A DNA stretch of 64,000 nucleotides, taken from positions 1 through 64,000 of the forward strand of contig NZ_FOGE01000021.1 of NCBI RefSeq assembly GCF_900111125.1. The letters run 5' to 3'. Within the stretch, counting starts at the first letter, position 1. Every line of letters begins with the position of its first letter. Positions 58,639 through 64,000 of this stretch are shown here, piece by piece. The translations under genes were made by a program, and so were the position numbers. The DNA is from Sphingobium sp. YR768 (GTDB taxonomy: Bacteria > Pseudomonadota > Alphaproteobacteria > Sphingomonadales > Sphingomonadaceae). The notes below the pieces were generated by a model, which was not told the DNA's origin, did not search any database, and saw only the letters and a program-made list of their open reading frames with translations.

Positions 58639-59811
58639 ATGAAGATCAATCCCCCCCTTCTCGCTCTGGCGGCCGGCGCCTTTGGCATCGGCGTCACCGA
58701 ATTTGCGCCAATGGGCCTGTTGCCCGTCATCGCCACCGATCTGGGCGTTTCCATTCCTGCTGCCGGCCTGTTGATCAGCGCTTATGCCATCGGTGTGATG
58801 CTGGGCGCGCCTTTGATGACGCTGACTACCGGCCGGTTGCCACGTCGCACCTTGCTGATCGGTCTTGCCGCCATTTTCGCGGTCGGCAATCTGATCGCGG
58901 CGCTCTCCAGCAGCTATGCCATGCTGCTGTTCGCGCGGATCATCACTTCGCTCAATCATGGCGCTTTCTTCGGCGTCGGATCGATTGTCGCCGCCAGTCT
59001 GGTCCCGCCCCAGCGGCAGGCGGGCGCGGTTGCCGCCATGTTCATGGGGCTGACGATCGCCAATGTCGTCGGCGTGCCGCTGGCGACCTGGGCTGGCGAA
59101 GTCATGGGCTGGCGCTCCGCCTTCTGGGGCATTGCCGCGCTGGGCGTCCTGACCATAATCGCGCTGCGCCTGACCCTGCCGAACATGCCGGCCCCGACCG
59201 AAGGCGATGCGCGGTCCGAACTGCGCGTGCTGATGCGCGGACCGGTGCTGGCAGCGCTGGGGCTTACCGTCGTCGGAGCCAGCGCCATGTTCACCGTCTT
59301 CACCTACATCACGCCGATCCTGCGCGAGCAGACGCATGGCTCGATCACTTTCGTGACCGCCATGCTGGTGCTCTACGGCGTGGGCCTGACCATCGGCAAC
59401 TGGCTGGGCGGACGCTTTGCCGACCGGTCGGTCGACAGGACATTAATCGTGACGCTCGCCGCGCTGACGGTCATTCTGGTCGCTTTCGCCTGTGCCATGC
59501 CCTTTGCCGGGCCAACAGCGATGCTGATCTTCCTGTGGGGCATTGCCAGCTTCGCGCTCGTGCCACCACTCCAGGTGCGGGTGATGAGCGCGGCCGCCGA
59601 TGCGCCCAATCTGGCGTCGTCGATGAACATCGGCGCCTTCAATCTGGGTAATGCCATCGGTGCGGCACTGGGCGGCGGCGTTATTGCGGCAGGGTTGCCG
59701 CTTCCCTTCGTCTCGATCGCGGGCGCTGCGGCATCGGGCGTTGGTTTGCTGGCCATCCTGATCAGCTCTCAAAAGGCCTCAATCCGTGATGCAGCCCCTA
59801 CGGCGACGTAA
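58639..59811 (+). CDS. MFS efflux transporter (DHA1, AraJ-like)
   Basis: This 390-aa twelve-helix carrier opens with AAGAFGIGVTEFAPMGLLPVIA and carries the motif ISAYAIGVMLGAPLMTL, then RLPRRTLLIG (motif A) and ARIITSLNHGAFFGVGSIVA. This is the pattern of the drug:proton antiporter DHA1 group such as AraJ. It is the second gene of a two-gene unit with the aldo/keto reductase under the LysR regulator. Export of a toxic small molecule or of a sugar is possible. Confidence 0.9.
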   Translation: MKINPPLLALAAGAFGIGVTEFAPMGLLPVIATDLGVSIPAAGLLISAYAIGVMLGAPLMTLTTGRLPRRTLLIGLAAIFAVGNLIAALSSSYAMLLFARIITSLNHGAFFGVGSIVAASLVPPQRQAGAVAAMFMGLTIANVVGVPLATWAGEVMGWRSAFWGIAALGVLTIIALRLTLPNMPAPTEGDARSELRVLMRGPVLAALGLTVVGASAMFTVFTYITPILREQTHGSITFVTAMLVLYGVGLTIGNWLGGRFADRSVDRTLIVTLAALTVILVAFACAMPFAGPTAMLIFLWGIASFALVPPLQVRVMSAAADAPNLASSMNIGAFNLGNAIGAALGGGVIAAGLPLPFVSIAGAAASGVGLLAILISSQKASIRDAAPTAT

Positions 59812-59833
59812 GGCGCGGTGTTCTCCGCTTCGG

Positions 59834-60250
59834 TTATGCCGCCAGCAGACGGACCAGTGGGGCGGCATATTCGATCAGGGCGCCGGGTTCTGCCAGAACT
59901 TCCGTGACGAGGCCCGCTTGATCGGCGCAGAGGTCGATCGGTTCACCGAGCAATTCAATCCGCGCCACTGAATCGCCCGCCGCCACGGCACTGCCCACCG
60001 CCAGCGCAGACACGAAGGAGGCGATATGCGGGGCGGCTACGAGGTGTTCGACCTTGGCCGTTTCTACCGGGACGACGGCTGGTGGCGCAGGTGGAGCCTC
60101 TACCGCGACCGGCGCGTGAAGCGGGTTGGCCCCGCCGCCCGGCCTGGCGACGAACAATTCATAATCGCCGGAGCGCAGATGGATGTCGGCATAGCCGGAC
60201 TGGCGGAACAGGCGCAACAGGGCGCGCGTGTCGGTGATGATATCGGTCAT
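59834..60250 (-). CDS. Biotin-carrier-like (AccB-like) protein lacking the biotinyl lysine
   Basis: This 138-aa protein has the whole AccB layout: an N-terminal helical segment TRALLRLFRQSGYADIHLRSGDYELFVAR, a Pro/Ala-rich linker, and a C-terminal half-barrel ending GLVTEVLAEPGALIEYAAPLVRLL. Aligning it to the usual EAMKM turn, IELLGEPIDLCADQAG puts Gly where the biotinylated Lys should be, and no Met-Lys-Met is present. It should therefore not carry biotin. Its start overlaps the stop of the dikinase-like gene by 4 bp, so it is part of that complex or pathway. A scaffold or substrate-holding role is inferred. Confidence 0.8.
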   Translation of the reverse strand: MTDIITDTRALLRLFRQSGYADIHLRSGDYELFVARPGGGANPLHAPVAVEAPPAPPAVVPVETAKVEHLVAAPHIASFVSALAVGSAVAAGDSVARIELLGEPIDLCADQAGLVTEVLAEPGALIEYAAPLVRLLAA

Positions 60251-61959
60251 GCGGCTTCCCCCAGCAAGGCGAGCAGCGCGGGCAGCACCGGCTCGGTCAC
60301 AATGGTCCGCACCCCTTGCGCACGCGCAATGCGGGCGGTGTCGGGATTGGCGAGCGTCGCGCCGCGCGCGGCGGCTGCGCCATGCAGCAGCGCCGGCAGT
60401 TCGCCCGGCTCGCCGCCCGACCAGAGCGCGTCGATATCGACCACCCCGTCGATCCCCGCTGCGTCGGCCGGGCGCAGGACGCGCACCGGGCTGCGCGCCC
60501 GCGCCCATTCGATCAACTGGGCGAGCCGGGCGTCGTCAGCTTCGTCAGGCATTTCGACCGGCAATTCACCGGCATAGACGCGGCCCGTTTCGCCATCGAC
60601 GGTGACGAGGGCGCCGGGCTGCGGCCCCTTCCCGTCGCCGACACCGACTATGCAGGGACGGCCGAGCGCGCGGCTGACGACGGCGGCGTGAGATGTGGAA
60701 CCACCTTGCTCCGTCACCACCGCCTTCGCTGCGATCATGCCATGGATATCGTCGGGGCTGGTGGTCGCGCGGACCAGGATCACCGCCTCGCCAGCAGCGG
60801 CGCGCCGTTCGGCTTCGTCGGGATCGGTGACGACCGTGCCGCAGGCGACACCCGGACAGGCCCCCTCCCCCTGCGCGACGATGGCGGCATCCTGCGCGCC
60901 GATGCCCAGACGCGGAAGGAGTAACGCGCGCACCTGTTCGGAGCTGACGCGGGACAGCGCCTGGTCGATATCGATCAGGCCTTCGTCGACCATCTCCACC
61001 GCCGCCCGCACCGCCGCGTCGGGCGCGCGCTTGGCCGATCGGGCCTGAAGCAGATAGAGGGTGCCGCTCTGCACCGTAAATTCGATATCCTGCATGTCGC
61101 GATGCTCGCGCTCCAGCCGGGCGGTGGCGTCGAGCAGCGCGGCATGGGCGGCCGGATCGAGGTCACGCATAGCGTCGAGCGCGAGCGGCGTGAACTTGCC
61201 GGACACGACATCCTCCCCCTGCGCACGGGGCAGATATTCGCCATAGGGCAAGGCTTCGCCGGTCAGCGGATTGCGGCTGAACAATACGCCGGTGCCGCTG
61301 CGATCGTCCAGATTGCCGAATACCATCGCCTGAATGGTGACGGCGGTGCCCATGTCGTGCGGGATCCCATTATGCTCGCGATATTTCTTCGCGCGGCGCG
61401 TGTTCCAGCTGTCGAACACGGCACGGACGGCGCCGGTCAGGCATTCTCGCGGGGTGGCGGGCACATCGACCTGCGCGCGCCAGTCGGCCGGGTCGGCATC
61501 ATGATTCAGCTCGACTGGCATCTTCAGCACGATCGAGGCATAGAGTTCGAGGAAGCGACGATGCGTGTCGCGGGCAAAATCCGGCAGACCGGATTCGGCG
61601 GCGAGCGCGCTTTCCGCCGCATCGTCGATGCCCAGGTTCAGCACCGTATCCATCATGCCGGGCATGGAAATGGCGGCACCGGAGCGGACGGAGAGCAGCA
61701 GCGGCTGGTCCGCGCCGCCGAAGTGGCGGCCGGTGGCGGCGTTTAGCCATTGCAAGCCGGCTTCGATCTCCGCCTCCAGCCCTTCGGGGAAATCGCCCTG
61801 CGCCAGATAGGCGTTGCAGGCCGCGGTCGTGATGACGAAAGCCGGGGGCACGGGCAGGTCCATGCCCCGCATCCGCGCGATCGACCAGGCCTTGCCGCCG
61901 ATCAGGCTGCGGTCGGGCAGGCTCGTGCCGTCCAGCAGGACGGTCCAGTTGGATGACAT
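60247..61959 (-). CDS. PPDK-like protein with ATP-grasp and His domains but no PEP/pyruvate barrel
   Basis: This 570-aa protein matches the first half of pyruvate phosphate dikinase. It has LIGGKAWSIARMRG, the nucleotide site LLSVRSGAAISMPGMMDTVLNLG, TGVLFSRNPLTGE, and the swivelling phospho-His domain EQGGSTSHAAVVSRALGRPC (His near 423). The large C-terminal TIM barrel of the 870-aa enzyme is missing, replaced by about 110 residues I cannot place. It can presumably phosphorylate its own His from ATP, but must pass the phosphate to another acceptor. ATG 61959 starts 4 bp after the preceding gene. Phenylphosphate synthase and rifampin phosphotransferase show that such parts can phosphorylate hydroxyl compounds. 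Confidence 0.85.
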   Translation of the reverse strand: MSSNWTVLLDGTSLPDRSLIGGKAWSIARMRGMDLPVPPAFVITTAACNAYLAQGDFPEGLEAEIEAGLQWLNAATGRHFGGADQPLLLSVRSGAAISMPGMMDTVLNLGIDDAAESALAAESGLPDFARDTHRRFLELYASIVLKMPVELNHDADPADWRAQVDVPATPRECLTGAVRAVFDSWNTRRAKKYREHNGIPHDMGTAVTIQAMVFGNLDDRSGTGVLFSRNPLTGEALPYGEYLPRAQGEDVVSGKFTPLALDAMRDLDPAAHAALLDATARLEREHRDMQDIEFTVQSGTLYLLQARSAKRAPDAAVRAAVEMVDEGLIDIDQALSRVSSEQVRALLLPRLGIGAQDAAIVAQGEGACPGVACGTVVTDPDEAERRAAAGEAVILVRATTSPDDIHGMIAAKAVVTEQGGSTSHAAVVSRALGRPCIVGVGDGKGPQPGALVTVDGETGRVYAGELPVEMPDEADDARLAQLIEWARARSPVRVLRPADAAGIDGVVDIDALWSGGEPGELPALLHGAAAARGATLANPDTARIARAQGVRTIVTEPVLPALLALLGEAA

Positions 61960-61963
61960 CAGC

Positions 61964-62584
61964 TTATTCCTCCCGGACCCGGCCCATGATGCGGAGCAGA
62001 TCCTCGTGCAGTTCGAACCAGATGGTGTGATAGCTGTCGCGGCGGATATCGCTGACCCATTCATGGTCGCCATCCTCGGCCGCTTCGAGCGCGGCGAGCA
62101 GCTTTTTCGCGTAGAAGGTCATGCGCGGCCAGCCTTTGGACAAAGCCGCCAGGATCGGTTCGACCTGCTCCTGCACCTCGCCCAGACGGTCGATCACCGC
62201 TTCGTCATGGGCGCGGTCGCTATGGTCGTTGGCGACCTTGTTGCCGCCGATGCTGATCGTCTGCCAATCGGTGATGACCTGTTTCAGGGTCTTGTTCACC
62301 CGCTCGAAAGCGAGATAGGCGTTCTCGAACGCCTTGTCCTGCCGCAGGGGCGCGAAGTGCAGGCCATAGCGCGCCTCCAGCGCCACGCGGGTCAGCGGGG
62401 CGAGGATGAAGGCGTCGCCGGTATCGACCACGCGACCGGTCGCGACGGCGTCGGCGAGCAGGATCGACACGCGCGGTTCGGGCAGGCCGACCAGAGCGGC
62501 AATGGCGGCGGCGCCGGCATGGCGTTTGATGGCGACGCCGTGGAACACCAGATCGCGCTCATCTATCTTGGCGGCGTCGATCAT
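61964..62584 (-). CDS. Protein of unknown function in the split-dikinase cluster
   Basis: This 206-aa soluble protein is not recognised. The first 80 residues may be a winged-helix-like domain (HAGAAAIAALVGLPEPRVSILLADAVATGRV). The rest is strongly helical with several charged repeats (AYLAFERVNKTLKQVITDWQ, ELHEDLLRIMGRVREE). No signal peptide or membrane helix is present. It overlaps the upstream mobile-domain gene by 4 bp and sits 4 bp before the dikinase-like gene, so it is very likely a subunit of the same enzyme. It may replace the substrate-binding part lost from the dikinase chain. Confidence 0.75.
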   Translation of the reverse strand: MIDAAKIDERDLVFHGVAIKRHAGAAAIAALVGLPEPRVSILLADAVATGRVVDTGDAFILAPLTRVALEARYGLHFAPLRQDKAFENAYLAFERVNKTLKQVITDWQTISIGGNKVANDHSDRAHDEAVIDRLGEVQEQVEPILAALSKGWPRMTFYAKKLLAALEAAEDGDHEWVSDIRRDSYHTIWFELHEDLLRIMGRVREE

Positions 62585-63324
62585 GCGTCAGCCTCCTCTT
62601 TGGCGAGGCGCCAGACGCGGCCGACGCGGTCCACGCCCTGCTGATAATCCTCGGTCGTCTTGGCAGCCGCCGTCGCTTCGATCGTGACGGTATCGCCATC
62701 GGCGATGCCGGCGATCTTCGCGTTCATCAGGCAGGGGATATTATATTCGCGGGTCAGGATGCCGAGATGCGATCGCACCGTGCCGCCCGCGCAGATGACG
62801 CCGGTAAATTGTTCGATGATCGGCGCGGTCAGCGTGCCGCCGCTATCGTCGATCACCGCGATGATGCCGGACGGAACGCCGTTGGTCAGATAATCCAGCA
62901 CCCGTTCATTGGTGCGGATGAACCGGGCGATGCCGGTGATGTCGGCGTCATGACGCACGACATTGTCGCCCACGCCGGCGAGCGCACGGCCCGTTTCGTC
63001 CGGATCCCCTTGCGGCGCGTCGGGATGCGAGAAACTCTCGTCCACCTGATCGCCATCACCGCGCGACTTGTAGATATCCGGCCGTTCCGCGACCGAAATG
63101 CCGGCCGACCAGTCGAAGCGATGACCGGTGCCAAGCAGCCGCCGTTCGACATCCGCCAGATCCGCCTTGGTCAGGGCCGCGCCGCTGACACGAAAGCCGT
63201 CCCAATCCTGTCCCGATTGCGCGAAACTTGTCCGCAGCCTTTCCTGCACAAGGCTCAACGTCGCCTCCACCAGCGGCGAAGCCGGCGGGCGCCCCTTGTG
63301 CGCGCTATCGATGGGCAACCCCAT
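62581..63324 (-). CDS. PEP-utilising enzyme mobile (phospho-His) domain protein
   Basis: This 247-aa protein has a C-terminal swivelling His domain, with FTGVICAGGTVRSHLGILTREYNIPCLMN (His near 205) and GDTVTIEATA as in PEP synthases. The N-terminal 120 residues are unlike the ATP-grasp domain and not recognised. ATG 63324 has AGGAGAG upstream. With the PPDK-like chain this gives two phospho-His domains and one ATP domain in separate polypeptides, as in the phenylphosphate synthase subunits. It is the first gene of the leftward cluster and shares a divergent promoter region with a SurE-type phosphatase. Confidence 0.8.
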   Translation of the reverse strand: MGLPIDSAHKGRPPASPLVEATLSLVQERLRTSFAQSGQDWDGFRVSGAALTKADLADVERRLLGTGHRFDWSAGISVAERPDIYKSRGDGDQVDESFSHPDAPQGDPDETGRALAGVGDNVVRHDADITGIARFIRTNERVLDYLTNGVPSGIIAVIDDSGGTLTAPIIEQFTGVICAGGTVRSHLGILTREYNIPCLMNAKIAGIADGDTVTIEATAAAKTTEDYQQGVDRVGRVWRLAKEEADA

Positions 63325-63394
63325 GCATCTCTCCTGTTCTTCACGAGTCTGCGCTCTCCCCTTCGATGTGCCGGGTCGCGGCTTTGCTGTCAAG

Positions 63395-63452
63395 CATCTG
63401 ACAGATGAAATCGTAGGACGATATTGACGGAAATCTTCGACTCATCTAGCTT
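63395..63452. promoter_or_regulatory. Divergent regulatory region with GntR-type operator, split-dikinase cluster and surE
   Basis: It contains CATCTG-A-CAGATG (63395-63407), then the perfect palindrome ATCGT-AGG-ACGAT (63410-63422), which abuts TTGACG (63424-63429); 17 bases later comes TAGCTT (63447-63452), a plausible promoter for surE. The ATCGT-N3-ACGAT word plus ATTGACG is the same as in front of the TonB receptor gene at 30354. For the leftward genes TTGACA at 63393-63388 is a candidate -35. Confidence 0.7.
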
Positions 63453-63485
63453 GAACGTCAAAGAAGTCGATCCGGGAGAGAATGT

Positions 63486-64000
63486 GTGACCGCCAAGCCC
63501 AATCCGCGCGTGTTGATCGTGAATGACGATGGCATCGATGCGCCCGGTATCCTGTTGCTGGAAGAAGTGGTGCGCCAGTTCAGCGACGATGTATGGGTGG
63601 TGGCGCCGGACGAGGAACGGTCCGGCGCGGGGCACAGCCTGTCGCTATCCTACCCGATCCGGGTGAAGCAGCGCGACGAGCGGCATTTCGCGGTCAAGGG
63701 TACGCCGACCGACTGTGCGCTGCTGGGCGTCTATGAACTGCTGGGCGATCGCAAGCCCGACCTGCTGCTGTCGGGCATCAATCGCGGGCCGAACCTGGCG
63801 GAGGATATCACCTATTCGGGCACGGCATCGGCGGCGATCGAGGGCGCGATGCTGGGGATTCCGTCGATCGCCTTGAGCCAGATATGGAGTTACCAGACGC
63901 CGGTCCATTGGAATACGGCACGCCATTATACGGCGCAGATCTTGCCGCATCTGCTCGGTCTGGAATGGACGCAGGGCAGTTTCGTCAACGTGAATTTCCC
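63486..64000 (+). CDS. surE: SurE family 5'-nucleotidase/phosphatase (partial, C-terminus beyond right edge)
   Basis: The frame opens at GTG 63486 with GGAGAG 5 bases upstream and continues past the window, giving 171 residues of a protein usually near 250. It has the SurE metal site VLIVNDDGIDAPG, the conserved SGAGHSLS, VKGTPTDCALLGVYELL and DLLLSGINRGPNLAEDITYSGTASAAIEGAMLG. SurE removes phosphate from nucleotides and other monophosphates in the cytoplasm. The usual housekeeping partners are not seen; it instead diverges from the split-dikinase cluster with a shared operator, so it may dephosphorylate a pathway product. Confidence 0.9.
   Translation, partial: MTAKPNPRVLIVNDDGIDAPGILLLEEVVRQFSDDVWVVAPDEERSGAGHSLSLSYPIRVKQRDERHFAVKGTPTDCALLGVYELLGDRKPDLLLSGINRGPNLAEDITYSGTASAAIEGAMLGIPSIALSQIWSYQTPVHWNTARHYTAQILPHLLGLEWTQGSFVNVNF

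Overview
The window looks like chromosomal DNA from an alphaproteobacterium of the Sphingomonadaceae (Sphingobium, Sphingomonas or Novosphingobium type). This is an inference. It rests on the high GC content, the three large TonB-dependent receptors (one of the Xanthomonas/Caulobacter subfamily), the dense catabolic clusters run by LacI, GntR, TetR and LysR regulators, and tightly overlapping ATGA gene junctions. No rRNA, tRNA, integrase, transposase or CRISPR array was seen.

Layout. (1) 1-5.6 kb: hexuronate use, with KduI (cut by the left edge), a LacI regulator, a hydratase-like protein, an MFS carrier and a UxaA-type dehydratase. Two copies of a GACACCGGTGTC-type operator flank the regulator gene. 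(2) 5.6-14.4 kb, leftward: a five-gene envelope operon made of a GH18-like/NodB/GT2 fusion, a VirJ/AcvB-like hydrolase, MprF, an OmpR-type response regulator and a histidine kinase. (3) 14.8-34 kb: two linked catabolic blocks. One is a TetR-controlled beta-oxidation operon with an acyl-CoA dehydrogenase next to an APH-type kinase. The other surrounds a GntR regulator and has two paralogous TonB receptors, a membrane-anchored linalool dehydratase/isomerase-like protein, an EthD protein, a lipocalin-like protein and a second APH-type kinase. (4) 34.2-44.5 kb: a cassette of a giant 2462-aa LamG protein, a triple tail-collar protein and a small protein, read from a conspicuously AT-rich leader. 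(5) 44.5-56.5 kb: a hemicellulose locus with a GntR regulator, TonB receptor, GH39, MFS, enolase-superfamily dehydratase, NAD-dependent dehydrogenase, GH51 and a PQQ-type sugar dehydrogenase fused to cytochrome c. (6) 56.5-59.8 kb: LysR, aldo/keto reductase and MFS. (7) 59.8-64 kb: a four-gene leftward cluster resembling a dismantled pyruvate phosphate dikinase plus a biotin-carrier-like protein without its biotinyl lysine, divergent from a SurE-type phosphatase cut by the right edge.

The most interesting link is a perfect ATCGT-N3-ACGAT palindrome found at three promoters: the linalool-isomerase-like gene (25482), the receptor/GntR divergent region (30455) and the split-dikinase/surE divergent region (63410). 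At the last two the palindrome abuts the same ATTGACG -35 element. I infer that the GntR-type regulator at 30572 controls one catabolic system spread over 38 kb. That system would take up a hydrophobic, perhaps terpenoid-like compound, isomerise or dehydrate it, and use phosphorylation chemistry (two APH-type kinases and a split dikinase) to process hydroxylated intermediates. The substrate and each chemical step are unproven.
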